Assembly (NCBI GenBank): GCA_033763995.1
Contig: JANRJL010000004.1
Span: 1 to 64,000 of the forward strand
Direction of reading: 5' to 3'
Source: GCA-2737725 sp033763995
GTDB lineage: Bacteria > Pseudomonadota > Alphaproteobacteria > Rhodospirillales > Rhodospirillaceae
Length of the DNA: 64,000 bases
The notes under the pieces are model-generated. The model had not been told where the DNA came from. It did not search any database and saw only the letters and a program-made list of their open reading frames with translations. A program made the position numbers and the translations under genes. Shown piece after piece: positions 1-10,278 of the stretch (position 1 is the first letter of the stretch; each line of letters opens with the position of its first letter).

Positions 1-1417
1 GCGCGGCGGTGTCGGTGATGTCGAGGCGTCCGCGCACGAGCAAACCGTCGTCGGCGACCATCACCATGTTCTCGACGCCGTCGGTCGCGAAATCGACCGT
101 ACCGCCGCCAAAAAAGTTCAGCCGATCATTGCCCGCACCACCCGACAATCGGCCGGTCAAGGTCGAACCACCAAACGCCAGGAACGAATCGTCGCCGCCG
201 CCCAGGTCGACGTCGCCGATGATGGTGCCGCGGTTGAAAATCTCGTCGCGCCCGCCGCCGGCGAGAATGGCCATGCCGCCGCGCCGCGCGGCGATGACGC
301 CGAGATTGTCCAACCGATTGCGCTGCGACAGGCCCTGCCATGTCACCGCGGCGACGGGGTTGGCGGCCGTCGGGGCACTTGTGGCCTCGATCAGGCCGCG
401 GTTGTCGATTTGCACCTCGCCGGTCACCGCCAGCCCCACCGCGCCGCCGGAGATGGTGCCGAGATTGACGACACTGGCTTGCCCGGCGGTCAGGTCAACG
501 GCGCGCCCGCGCGGATCAAGGGTGGCGATGGTTCCGCTGTTGAGCAGCGAGCTGGTCGCGGCTCCCAGGGCGACGACGCCGAACCCTCCGCCGCGAATTC
601 GCCCCGAGTTCGTCAACGTGAGGCGCGCCACCGTGGCCTCGACACCGCGCGCCAGGTCGGAAAAGCGCGTCGTGCCGCTGAACGGCGCATCGATCGCGCC
701 GGTGTTGGTGAGGACCAGCGAGTCGGCCCTGACTTTCAACGCGCTGGAGCGCTCGCCGTTGGCCTCGATGATCCCGCCGTTGGTGATGCGCGCGAAGCCC
801 ACGCCCTCTTGCGTGAACTCCATGTACCCGACGGTCTCGATGCCGTGCGTGCCGAGGGCCGAGACGCGAATGGTGCCGTTGTTGACGATGGTCGGGTCGC
901 GTTCGGCGAAGATGCCGTTGGCGCCGCCCTCGATGGTCGAGATCGAGGCGTTGCGGTCAATGACGATGCGGGCCTCGTGGCGCACGCCGATGCCGTAGCC
1001 GAACAATCCGCCGGTGAGGATCGAGCCCGACACCGCGATGTCGGCGCGGTCGTTGGCGGCGATGCCGAAGCCGGCGGTGTTGGTGGTGATGATCGAACCC
1101 GCGTTGACCACCGTGAGATCGTCGCCGCCCACCACCGCCGACCCGCACAGGCCGAAGCCGACGATGCTGCCATTGTTGACGACGGTGCTGCCGTCGCCCA
1201 CGGAAATCGTCGGCGGCGAGACCGGGCAGAACCCGAATTCCTCGGCGCTGCCGATATTGACGATGCTGCCGTTCACCGTCACGCGCACGCGGTCGGTGGT
1301 GATCACGCTGCCGCGCGTCGCATCGACGCAGGTGATGGTATCGCCGACGCGCACGCAGTCGGCCGTCGCGGGCGCGGCCCAAAGCCCCAGGGCGAGGCCG
1401 AGCGAAAGTCTGCGCAT
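1..1417 (-). CDS. Autotransporter-like surface protein, N-terminal part (cut by the window edge)
   Basis: The frame is open from an ATG at 1417 to the left edge, giving about 472 residues and no stop. It begins with a signal peptide (MRRLSLGLALGLWAAPATA) followed by a Cys-containing start of the mature protein (DCVRVGDTITC). The rest is a long passenger of repeated N-G-[ST]-I and TNSG-type strands, typical of beta-helical autotransporters. Near residue 430 it has a GGGDD/GGAGNDRL stretch resembling RTX-like calcium turns. The mature N-terminus resembles that of the autotransporter at 2635-5196, so the two are likely paralogues. It starts 5 bases after the CoA-transferase stop, with only a weak GAAGA as ribosome site. 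The C-terminal barrel is expected outside the window. Secretion route is inferred from the family. Confidence 0.75.
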   Translation of the reverse strand, partial: MRRLSLGLALGLWAAPATADCVRVGDTITCVDATRGSVITTDRVRVTVNGSIVNIGSAEEFGFCPVSPPTISVGDGSTVVNNGSIVGFGLCGSAVVGGDDLTVVNAGSIITTNTAGFGIAANDRADIAVSGSILTGGLFGYGIGVRHEARIVIDRNASISTIEGGANGIFAERDPTIVNNGTIRVSALGTHGIETVGYMEFTQEGVGFARITNGGIIEANGERSSALKVRADSLVLTNTGAIDAPFSGTTRFSDLARGVEATVARLTLTNSGRIRGGGFGVVALGAATSSLLNSGTIATLDPRGRAVDLTAGQASVVNLGTISGGAVGLAVTGEVQIDNRGLIEATSAPTAANPVAAVTWQGLSQRNRLDNLGVIAARRGGMAILAGGGRDEIFNRGTIIGDVDLGGGDDSFLAFGGSTLTGRLSGGAGNDRLNFFGGGTVDFATDGVENMVMVADDGLLVRGRLDITDTAA

Positions 1418-1422
1418 TGTCT

Positions 1423-2631
1423 TCAAATGATCCGCTCGCGCGTCAGCCGGTCGATTTCGCCCGGCGACAGGCCCAGCAGATCGCGCAGGACCGCCTGGGT
1501 GTGCTCCCCCAGCTCGGGGCCCGCGCCATGAATCGCGCCGGGCGTATCCGACAGGCGCGGCGTCACGTTCTGCATGGCGAGCGGCCCGAAGAACGGATGC
1601 GCGATCTTGACGATGGCCGCGCGCGCCTTGAAGTGGGCGTCGGCCAGCATGTCGGGCACGCGGTAGGTCAGGCCCGCCGGCACGTCGTTGTCTTGCAGCC
1701 GCTTCAACACCTCGTCCGCCGACAAGCGCTCCGACCAGGCGCCGATGAGGTCATCCAGCTCGGTCTGGTGCGCGCCGCGCGCATCGTGCGTGGCGTAGCG
1801 GGGGTCCGTGGCGAGGTCGGGGCGGTCCATGGCCTTGGCCAAACGCTTGAACACCGAGTCCTGGTTGCCGGAAATCAGCACCAGTGTGCCGTCTTTCGTC
1901 GGGTAAATGTTCGACGGCGCCAGGCCCGGCAAGATCGAGCCCGAGCGCTCGCGCACATAGCCGGTCTGGTCGTACTCCGGCACCAGGGATTCCATCATCG
2001 CCAGCACGGCTTCGTAGATGGCGGAATCAACCACCTGGCCGCGCCCGGATTTCTCGCGGGCATACAGCGCCATCAGGCCGCCCAGGCAGGCATAGGTGGC
2101 CGCGAGCGAATCCCCGATGCTGATGCCCACGCGCGGCGGCCGCCGATCAGGATCGCCGATGACGTAGCGCAAGCCGCCCATGGCCTCGCCGATGGCGCCA
2201 TATCCCGGGCGCTTGGCGTAGGGTCCGGTCTGGCCGTACCCCGAGACGCGGATCATGATCAGGCGAGGGTTATCGGCCGCGAGGCTCGCGTAGTCCATGC
2301 CCCATTTTTCCAACGTTCCGGGGCGGAAATTTTCGATCAGGATATCGGCCTTGCCGATGAGCTTGCGCGCCAAGGCTTGGCCTTCGGGCAAGCGCAGGTC
2401 GACGGTGACGGATTTCTTGTTGCGCGCGATCACGGGCCACCACAGCGGCCGGCCGTTCTTTTTCTGCTGGCCCCACTGGCGCATGGGATCGCCCGTGCCC
2501 GGCGGCTCGATCTTGATGACCTCGGCGCCGAAGTCGCCCATCAACTGGCCGCAAAAGGGCCCGGCGATGAGCTGGCCCATCTCGACGACCCGGATGCCCG
2601 CGAGCGGGCCATTCTGCTCGGGCGCGGCCAC
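1423..2631 (-). CDS. CaiB/BaiF family III CoA-transferase
   Basis: A 402-residue protein with the full family III CoA-transferase architecture, as in formyl-CoA and carnitine CoA-transferases. The N-terminal Rossmann part reads LAGIRVVEMGQLIAGP and DFGAEVIKIEPPGTGDPMR. The RNKKSVTVDL and ENFRPGTLEKWG motifs follow, and VGISIGDSLA carries the probable catalytic Asp at residue 174. The family moves CoA between carboxylic acids in the cytoplasm; the substrate cannot be read from the sequence. The GTG start lies 3 bases after the stop of the upstream autotransporter and has little Shine-Dalgarno sequence, so translational coupling is likely. Another autotransporter follows 5 bases downstream. A metabolic enzyme in that position is odd. 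Confidence 0.9.
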   Translation of the reverse strand: MAAPEQNGPLAGIRVVEMGQLIAGPFCGQLMGDFGAEVIKIEPPGTGDPMRQWGQQKKNGRPLWWPVIARNKKSVTVDLRLPEGQALARKLIGKADILIENFRPGTLEKWGMDYASLAADNPRLIMIRVSGYGQTGPYAKRPGYGAIGEAMGGLRYVIGDPDRRPPRVGISIGDSLAATYACLGGLMALYAREKSGRGQVVDSAIYEAVLAMMESLVPEYDQTGYVRERSGSILPGLAPSNIYPTKDGTLVLISGNQDSVFKRLAKAMDRPDLATDPRYATHDARGAHQTELDDLIGAWSERLSADEVLKRLQDNDVPAGLTYRVPDMLADAHFKARAAIVKIAHPFFGPLAMQNVTPRLSDTPGAIHGAGPELGEHTQAVLRDLLGLSPGEIDRLTRERII

Positions 2632-2634
2632 CGG

Positions 2635-5196
2635 CTACCAGCGATACGAAATGCCCGCCGACGCGGTATGGCCGCCGAGGCGATCGTTCAAGATGCCCGA
2701 CCAGCCCACCCGCGCCATCATGCCGGGCGCGATCTCGATGTTGGCGCCGAGTTGCGCGTTCAGCAGCCCGCGTTTCTCGGCGCGGCCGAAGATCGTGAAG
2801 TCGCTGCCGGGCAGGTTGTTGAGGCGCGCCCGCGCGTTGCGGTCGTTGTCCTTGAAGTTCTGCGACCAGAACGCGCCCAACGTGACATGAACCGGCCCGG
2901 GCTTGGCAAGCGCGCGCACGCCGATGTCGCCGCGCAGCGAGGTGGCGCGTTGCCGGTCCACCGCGAGCCCGATGGCCGCCGTCTCGGCGTAGGCGTCGAC
3001 GGTGCTGCGCACGTGGGTCAGCAGGGCTGTGGGCTTGATCATCCATGTCTCGGTGCCCAGCACATAGCTGGTTTGGACAAAGGCGGTGCGGGTTTTCAGT
3101 TCGGTGCGGCTCGCAATGGACGATGCCGCCCCGGCCAACGTTTGTGTGCGCACCGCGTCGACGTTGCCCTCGCCGAACGCGACGCCCGCGCCGGCGCGGA
3201 GTTTCAGCCAGGCTTGAGACCAATACGCGGCGAACGTGTCGTTGTGCAGCGAGGCTTGCGCGCCGCCTGCGGCGAAGAAGGTCTCGCCCTCGGTTCGGGC
3301 CGCGGCAATGCCAAGGCGGGTGCCGTCGATCACGGCGTAGTCCACCGCCGCCACGACGCCATTCATGTCGTAGTCGGAATGGCTGGCGTCGGTTTTGGAC
3401 CCGCTTTGGCCGTCGCGCAGGAATCCGCCGCCCCACGTGCGCCATTCGCCTTGGCGGCTGTCGCTGGGGGCCAGTTCAAGCCAGGGCGAAACGGCGTTGG
3501 CCAGGCTGGTTCCGACCAGGATGCCCCAGGTCTGCATTGCCGCCGGCGCTGCGGTGGCGAGTTGCCCGAACAGCGCCCGGGCATTGGTCGCATCGGATTG
3601 ATCCAGGGTCGAATAGATCGCGCCGGCGGCGGCCGTGGCCGTCGGCAGCGCCCGATCCAGGGCCTGGGCGACCGAGAGCTCGGCCGCGCCTTGCGCCACC
3701 GAGGCGTAGGGCACGCGGCTCACGACCAGGGTGAGGCTGCTGCGCCGCGCCGACAGGGTGGCGTCGACGAATACCGGCGAGGGGTCGGTGACGCGCGCCG
3801 TCAAGGTGGAAATGGTGAGGAAGATCGCGTTGGTCGTGACGATGGAGAATTCCTGGCCGTTGCGCACGGGCGCGCCCGTCAGGATCACGTTCACCGTGCC
3901 CGCCAGCGACAACGCCCCGCCGATGGTGGTGCCGTCGCTGGCGACGGTGACGCGGTCGCTCGCGCCGCCGCCGTCGATCTCGACGTCGAGCCGGCCCGTG
4001 GCGCCTTGCGTGTAACCCCCGCCGATCGTCATCGTGCCGATGCCCGTTCCGGGCGCGAACACGCCGTCATTGCGGACGTTGCCGACGATCGTGCCCGCGC
4101 CGGTCAGCAGCGATCCGGCGTTGACGCTCAGCGCGCCCTCGATCCGGCCGGAGTTGGTCAGGGCGAAGGTGCCGCCGCCGGTCGCGCGGATCGCCGCCGA
4201 CCCGCTGCCGCGGATGGTGCCGGTGTTGACGATGGTGGCCGCGCCGCCGCTGACCACGACGGCCGCTCCCGGCACCGTTGCCGCGACGGGCGCGCGGGCC
4301 GTGATGGTGCCGCTGTTGGTCAATTGATTGTTGGCGCCGGCCAGCAGCACGCCGGCGTAGTCGCCGGCGATGGTACCGGCGTTGGCGATCGTGTTGCCGC
4401 CGCTCTCGGCGACAATGCCGATGCTGTCCTCTCCGGCTCGCGGCACCGCGGCGGGGATCGCCGAGATCGCGCCGCGATTGGTCACCGTATTGCCGCTGCC
4501 GCGCAATCGAATGCCGGGCGAGGCCACGCCGGTGGTCGCGATCGTGCCGGTAGTGACGATCGTGTTGGTGGCGCCGACGTCGATGCCGACGCTGCCGAGA
4601 TTGCCGGTGGCGATCCGGCCGTCATTGGTGATCGTGTTGCCGTTTTCGGCGAACAACCCGGCGGAGTCCGCGCCGCCGGTTTCGATCACCGCGCCGGCGG
4701 CATTGATGAAGCGGCCGTTGTTGCCGCCGATGAAAGCCGTGCTGCCGAAATTGAGGGTGGTGATGCGCGCGCGGTTGGTGACGTCGAAGGCGTTCCCGGT
4801 GAGGATGGCGAAGGACAGGTTGTCGCCGGTGCGGATGTCGCCCTCGTTGGTCAAGGTCAGCGTATCGCCGGCTTCGATGCCCAAGCTGCAATTGCCCCGG
4901 CCCAACAACGTGCCGCGATTGGTGATGGCGCCGCCGCGTCCGACCGTGATGGCCGAGCGAAAGCCCGCGCACACGTCGGGGTCGAAGCCGTCGTAAAAGC
5001 TTTGCACGAACGCCCCGGCCGCGACCGTCACGCTGACGCCGTTGCCGGCGATGATGCCGTTGTCGTCCTGGTCGGTGCATGTCACCGTCGTTCCGGTGAG
5101 CACGCAGGCGGCGTGGGCGCGGTCCGGGGCCATGGCGCCGAGAATCGCACCCACGCAGACGACGCCGAGCAACCAACAGTCCGACCGTTCAGGCAT
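2635..5196 (-). CDS. Autotransporter (type V secreted) outer-membrane protein
   Basis: An 853-residue protein. The ATG at 5196 is chosen because AAGGGG lies 5 bases upstream and a signal peptide follows at once (MPERSDCWLLGVVCVG, cleavage after DRAHA). Residues about 30-480 are a passenger made of repeated TNxGTI/NAGTI strands, predicted to form a beta-helix. Residues about 560-853 are an autotransporter barrel (GEWRTWGGGFLRDG, LRGDIGVRA, FTIFGRAEKRGLLNAQLGANIEIAPG) ending in ISYRW, the aromatic C-terminus recognised by the BAM machinery. It is probably first in an operon with the CoA-transferase and a second autotransporter. The frame extends upstream to 5394, but that part lacks signal-peptide character. 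The passenger function is unknown. Confidence 0.88.
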   Translation of the reverse strand: MPERSDCWLLGVVCVGAILGAMAPDRAHAACVLTGTTVTCTDQDDNGIIAGNGVSVTVAAGAFVQSFYDGFDPDVCAGFRSAITVGRGGAITNRGTLLGRGNCSLGIEAGDTLTLTNEGDIRTGDNLSFAILTGNAFDVTNRARITTLNFGSTAFIGGNNGRFINAAGAVIETGGADSAGLFAENGNTITNDGRIATGNLGSVGIDVGATNTIVTTGTIATTGVASPGIRLRGSGNTVTNRGAISAIPAAVPRAGEDSIGIVAESGGNTIANAGTIAGDYAGVLLAGANNQLTNSGTITARAPVAATVPGAAVVVSGGAATIVNTGTIRGSGSAAIRATGGGTFALTNSGRIEGALSVNAGSLLTGAGTIVGNVRNDGVFAPGTGIGTMTIGGGYTQGATGRLDVEIDGGGASDRVTVASDGTTIGGALSLAGTVNVILTGAPVRNGQEFSIVTTNAIFLTISTLTARVTDPSPVFVDATLSARRSSLTLVVSRVPYASVAQGAAELSVAQALDRALPTATAAAGAIYSTLDQSDATNARALFGQLATAAPAAMQTWGILVGTSLANAVSPWLELAPSDSRQGEWRTWGGGFLRDGQSGSKTDASHSDYDMNGVVAAVDYAVIDGTRLGIAAARTEGETFFAAGGAQASLHNDTFAAYWSQAWLKLRAGAGVAFGEGNVDAVRTQTLAGAASSIASRTELKTRTAFVQTSYVLGTETWMIKPTALLTHVRSTVDAYAETAAIGLAVDRQRATSLRGDIGVRALAKPGPVHVTLGAFWSQNFKDNDRNARARLNNLPGSDFTIFGRAEKRGLLNAQLGANIEIAPGMMARVGWSGILNDRLGGHTASAGISYRW

Positions 5197-5379
5197 TGGA
5201 TTCCCCTTGATCTCAGTCTCGGTGCCGACAGCGTAGTGGAGCCCTCGCGGCCTGACAATTGCGCCCAAGACCAAGGTCCAGGCCAAGGCCCGCCGCCATC
5301 GACAGCCGCGCGCGGTTCGGGTAAAAGCCCCGCGCCGTGGCGCGCCCCCGCCCGCGGCGGACATGGTCAGGACGGCGGT

Positions 5380-7062
<1,683 letters not shown>

Positions 7063-7158
7063 CGCGAACAGTCCGGCGCCGCCGCCGGCCTAAGCCTCTT
7101 TGCGTTTCGACGTTTGCGCCGTACGATAGGCCTCGTCCTTGATCTCGGGGGAGGCAAG

Positions 7159-8070
7159 ATGAGCACTCAAGCATCGGCCGGCGCCCAGCGCGGGCCGCTG
7201 GCGGGCTTAATGGACCCGCCCTATCTCGGACTGCTGATCTTCGCCACCATTTTATTGTACAAGCCCGTGGCGCATACCCTGCTGGTGCTGCAGCACATCG
7301 CCTTCACCGGGCCTGAAAAATACCTGGTCGGATTCCTCGTCGGGCTGCTGGGTTTCACGCTCGTGGGCAAGGGCCTGCGCCAGGACGACCTCACCGCCAC
7401 CGCCATGGGCTGGATGGGCGGCGCGCTGATCTGGATGGGGTGGTTCGAATATGCGTTCGACTTCTTCGGAGAAGCCACCGGCGCGCAGCCGCTGATGGTG
7501 GACGGCAACGTCCATGTCCCGCCGAACCTCGTGATCCTCGAGGCGACCGCGGTGCCGTTCCTGGCGATGCTGGCGCTGTTCGGCGCCAACCGCGAGACGC
7601 GCTGCCGGCTGTTGATGTGGTTCCACCGCAATTTGCGCCTCGCGCCGCCCAAGCCGACGCAGGGCTACAAGCGCAGTTACGCGTGGGTGACGGCGCTGGA
7701 GACCATCTTCGTCACCTGGGCGTTTTACTTGATGATCATCGTGCTCTACGACCCGCGCGTCGCGGGGCTCGACAGCAACGTGACCGCCGTTGCGTTCTGG
7801 GTATTCTTGGCGTGGGGCGGTTATCTGACGACCAAGCTGGTCAAGCACAACGAGCCGGCGGCGGCGATCCGCTACGCCATTCCGACAACTAACGCCTTCT
7901 GGATCGCCATTGAAATGGGCGCCCATTGGGGCTGGTTCACGGAGATTTGGGTGAAGCCGTTGCAATACCCCGTCGCCTGCGCCGCGTTCATGGTCGCGTT
8001 CGCGCTCGGTGCCGTGGTCGTGGTGACGCGCGGCCAAGCCGGCGCACGGCAGCCGCTGCCGGCGGAATAG
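7159..8070 (+). CDS. Eight-helix membrane protein of unknown function
   Basis: A 303-residue protein starting at ATG 7159, with GGGGGAGG a few bases upstream. I count eight hydrophobic segments: LGLLIFATILLY, YLVGFLVGLLGF, MGWMGGALIWMGW, VILEATAVPFLAMLALF, FVTWAFYLMIIVLY, FWVFLAWGGYL, FWIAIEMGAHWGWF and a final FMVAFALGAVVVV. A cytoplasmic or periplasmic loop between helices 4 and 5 is rich in Arg and Lys (RCRLLMWFHRNLRLAPPKPTQ). No family motif is recognised, and no transporter signature or heme ligand pattern is obvious, although several helices hold His, Trp and Glu (EMGAHWGW). It stands alone between ettA and a toxin-antitoxin module. Confidence 0.8.
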   Translation: MSTQASAGAQRGPLAGLMDPPYLGLLIFATILLYKPVAHTLLVLQHIAFTGPEKYLVGFLVGLLGFTLVGKGLRQDDLTATAMGWMGGALIWMGWFEYAFDFFGEATGAQPLMVDGNVHVPPNLVILEATAVPFLAMLALFGANRETRCRLLMWFHRNLRLAPPKPTQGYKRSYAWVTALETIFVTWAFYLMIIVLYDPRVAGLDSNVTAVAFWVFLAWGGYLTTKLVKHNEPAAAIRYAIPTTNAFWIAIEMGAHWGWFTEIWVKPLQYPVACAAFMVAFALGAVVVVTRGQAGARQPLPAE

Positions 8071-8113
8071 GGGCGCGTCGCGCGCAGGCCTCTGCCGGCA
8101 TTTTGATGGCAAA

Positions 8114-8135
8114 ATGCTAGCGCACGTGCTAGCAT
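8114..8135. promoter_or_regulatory. Palindromic operator of the FitAB-type toxin-antitoxin module
   Basis: Perfect inverted repeat: ATGCTAGC at 8114-8121 and GCTAGCAT at 8128-8135, separated by 6 bases. It lies 21 bases before the antitoxin start. FitA-type ribbon-helix-helix antitoxins autorepress through inverted repeats of TGCTA-type half sites, so this is the likely operator. The assignment is an inference from position, symmetry and family behaviour. Confidence 0.75.
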
Positions 8136-8156
8136 GATCGGCCCTGGAGGCACGCC

Positions 8157-8408
8157 ATGGCCCAAATGACCGTTCGCAACCTCGATGACCGCGTCTACCG
8201 CCGCTTGAAGGAGCGCGCGAAGGCCAAGAATAGTTCCATCGAGGCGGAAGCCCGCGACATCTTGTCGGCGGCCGTCAGGCCCAGCAAGGAGGAGTTCGTG
8301 GCGTGGTGCAATGCGCTTCATGCCCGTCAGAAACTCCCCAAGGATTGGGACTCGACCGCGATGATCCGCGCCGACCGTGATAGCGACTTTAAGGCCAGCC
8401 GCGAGTGA
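8157..8408 (+). CDS. FitA/VapB-type ribbon-helix-helix antitoxin
   Basis: An 83-residue protein. The N-terminal half (MAQMTVRNLDDRVYRRLKERAKAKNSSIEAEARDIL) is a classic FitA-type ribbon-helix-helix fold: a DNA-contacting beta strand followed by two helices. The C-terminal tail (about residues 42-83) would wrap the toxin and block its active site. GGAGG lies 7 bases upstream of the ATG. Its stop overlaps the start of the PIN toxin by 4 bases, the standard coupled arrangement. A palindromic operator lies just upstream, consistent with autorepression by the toxin-antitoxin complex. Confidence 0.92.
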   Translation: MAQMTVRNLDDRVYRRLKERAKAKNSSIEAEARDILSAAVRPSKEEFVAWCNALHARQKLPKDWDSTAMIRADRDSDFKASRE

Positions 8409-8809
8409 ACCTCGTCATCGACGCCAGCGTCGCCATGAAGTGGTTTTTCCTAGAAACCGGGACTCAAGCCGCGCTGTCGTTGCAGGAAGGGTCGGACCGC
8501 CTTTTTGCGCCCGACCTTCTGAAAATCGAAGTGGGCAACAATCTCGTTCGGGGAATACGGCGAGGCGTCTTGAAGCGCGCCGACGCTGACGCCGCCATGG
8601 CCAAGCTTACGTTGCCGGCGGTCGATCTCGTGGAAACCGGCAAGCTCATTGACGATGCGTATACCATCGCGGCCCAGCACGGGGGCTCGTTGTACGACGC
8701 CACCTATATGGCGCTAGCGAGAAATCTTGCGGGGCAACTCGTCACCGCCGACCTGCAAATGATGGCCGTGGCCCGCAAGGCCAAGGTCAAAGCCAGGTTG
8801 ATCGCCTAG
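8405..8809 (+). CDS. PIN-domain ribonuclease toxin (FitB/VapC type)
   Basis: A 134-residue single PIN domain. The acidic residues expected for the metal site are visible: Asp in LVIDASVAMKW near residue 6, Glu in LKIEVGN near residue 42, Asp in GGSLYDATYMALA near residue 98, and Asp in LVTADLQM near residue 115. Such toxins cleave RNA, often initiator tRNA or rRNA, when the antitoxin is lost. It starts at GTG 8405, overlapping the antitoxin stop as GTGA. It converges with mlaC with only one base between the two stops. The RNA target is unknown. Confidence 0.93.
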   Translation: MNLVIDASVAMKWFFLETGTQAALSLQEGSDRLFAPDLLKIEVGNNLVRGIRRGVLKRADADAAMAKLTLPAVDLVETGKLIDDAYTIAAQHGGSLYDATYMALARNLAGQLVTADLQMMAVARKAKVKARLIA

Positions 8810-8810
8810 C

Positions 8811-9431
8811 TCAGCCCACTTTGGCTTTCAGGTCGTCGACCTGTTTCTGCATCTGCGCCAAGAGGCCGCCCATGCCGCCGTTCTGTTGAATGACGGTGGC
8901 GTACTCCTGGCGGTAGGTAATGGCCATGCTGACGCCCTCGACGATGACGTCGACGACCCGGAACCCGGTCTCGCGCTTGCGCAGGCGCCATGACACGGCG
9001 AAGGTCTGGCCATCGTTGCCGACGATATCGGAGTTGACGAGCGCGCCTGCGTCGCCGTCGGGCGCGTTATCCTTGACCTTCAAGGTCTGGCCCTTGTATT
9101 CGCCGAAGCGGCGCGACCAGGTGTAAACGATCACGTCCTCGAACAGCGTGGCGAATTTGGCGTTCTCCTCGGCCGATGCGGCCCGCGCGAAGCGGCCCAG
9201 CACGAACCGGCCGATGGCCGGAATATCGAAGAAGTCCTTGAACAGCACGCGGAAGCGGTCGGTCTTTTCGCGCTGCGAAATGGCGGCGCCGAGAATGTCG
9301 CTGATACCCATTTGGGCGAATTTTTCCACCAGCCCGTTGGGACTGTTTTTCCAGTCCTGGGCGGCGGCTGGGCGCACGGCGGACGCACTGGCGGCCAGAG
9401 TCATGGCGGAGAACGCGCGGCGAGAGATCAT
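8811..9431 (-). CDS. mlaC: MlaC/Ttg2D periplasmic phospholipid-binding protein
   Basis: A 206-residue protein starting at ATG 9431, with a Tat-like or Sec signal peptide (MISRRAFSAMTLAASASAVRPAAA). The family core is present: FFDIPAIGRFVLGRFARAASAEENAKF, VYTWSRRFGEYKG and SWRLRKRETGFRVVDVIVEGVSMAITYRQEYATVI. MlaC carries phospholipids between the MlaA complex in the outer membrane and the MlaFEDB transporter in the inner membrane. It follows mlaA by 31 bases, so the two form an operon. The ABC transporter genes mlaFED are not in this window. Start chosen from the signal peptide; the frame continues 52 codons upstream into mlaA antisense sequence. Confidence 0.92.
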   Translation of the reverse strand: MISRRAFSAMTLAASASAVRPAAAQDWKNSPNGLVEKFAQMGISDILGAAISQREKTDRFRVLFKDFFDIPAIGRFVLGRFARAASAEENAKFATLFEDVIVYTWSRRFGEYKGQTLKVKDNAPDGDAGALVNSDIVGNDGQTFAVSWRLRKRETGFRVVDVIVEGVSMAITYRQEYATVIQQNGGMGGLLAQMQKQVDDLKAKVG

Positions 9432-9462
9432 GGTCGGTATCCTTGCGGGAGCGGTCAGGAAG

Positions 9463-10278
9463 CTATTTGCCGGGCGCCGGCGCTTCCGCGAACGGGTCGC
9501 CGTTGCCGTTGGCGGGCAGCGGCGCCGGAGCGCCGTTGCGGATTTCCTTGGCCCGGTTCTGGCGGTAGGCCGAGCGCAGGGCGGCATAGTAGTCGATCGA
9601 CGACTTCTTGAGTTCGTCGGTCACGTCCATGGTGCCGGCTTTGATGTCGGTGTAGAGCGCGCCGAAGTAGGCCCACTGCACCCAGCCCGGATTGTCGGCG
9701 TAGGAGTACCAGGACACCGGGTCGAAGGCGACGTTATCCACCGCCAGGCCGAAGCCGTCGCGGATGCTGCTGGGACCGACCACCGGCAGGTACAGATATG
9801 AACCATCGCCCACGCCCCAGGTCGCCAGGGTCTGGCCGAAGTCCTCGTAGAAATAGGGCGTGCCGAGGTCGGCGGCGACATCGGCAAAACCCAGCACGCC
9901 GACGGTCGTGTTGACGACGAAGCGCCCGACGGTTTGCCCGGCGCGGTCCAAATCGCCCTGAAGCACGCTATTGGCGAAGGAAATCGGCGAGCGCAGGTTG
10001 CGCAGGAAATTGGTCACGCCGCGGCGCGCCGGGTCGGGCACGACCTCGCGGTAGGTCCACGCCACCGGGCGGAACACCACCGTGTCCAGGGCTTGGTCCA
10101 CCTGAAACAAGGCGCGGTTCAGGGGTTCCAACCGGTCGTTGGTTTCCTCGAAGGCGGCCACGGCCGCAGGGTCCGATGCCGGCGGTTTGGTCGCGCATCC
10201 GGCCAGGGCCAGGGCCGCTAGTCCGGCAAGGATCGGATAAGATAATGAGGATACAGGGGGGGAGGTTTTTTGGGTCAC
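9463..10278 (-). CDS. mlaA: MlaA/VacJ outer-membrane lipoprotein
   Basis: A protein of about 271 residues. The signal peptide ends in a lipobox (LAALALAGC, Cys near residue 28). The family core follows: DPLEPLNR-like NDRLEPLNRALFQVDQALDTVVFRPVAWTY, VTNFLRNLRSPISFANSVLQGD, GRFVVNTTVGVLGFADVA, and DFGQTLATWGVGDGSYLYLPVVGPSSIRDGFG. MlaA removes phospholipids from the outer leaflet of the outer membrane and passes them to MlaC, encoded next. I chose GTG 10278 because it gives a normal-length lipoprotein signal. An ATG at 10362 would add 28 residues and is less likely. Confidence 0.93.
   Translation of the reverse strand: MTQKTSPPVSSLSYPILAGLAALALAGCATKPPASDPAAVAAFEETNDRLEPLNRALFQVDQALDTVVFRPVAWTYREVVPDPARRGVTNFLRNLRSPISFANSVLQGDLDRAGQTVGRFVVNTTVGVLGFADVAADLGTPYFYEDFGQTLATWGVGDGSYLYLPVVGPSSIRDGFGLAVDNVAFDPVSWYSYADNPGWVQWAYFGALYTDIKAGTMDVTDELKKSSIDYYAALRSAYRQNRAKEIRNGAPAPLPANGNGDPFAEAPAPGK

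Noticed and set aside
1417..5379. Open plus-strand frame continuing upstream of ettA
   Set aside because: It is antisense to the autotransporter and CoA-transferase, low-complexity Arg/Gly/Ala. The EttA start at 5380 is clear from family alignment.
7075..7090. CCGGCG/CGCCGG hairpin after ettA as a terminator
   Set aside because: The arms are short and the following sequence has no real T tract; such GC palindromes are expected by chance here.
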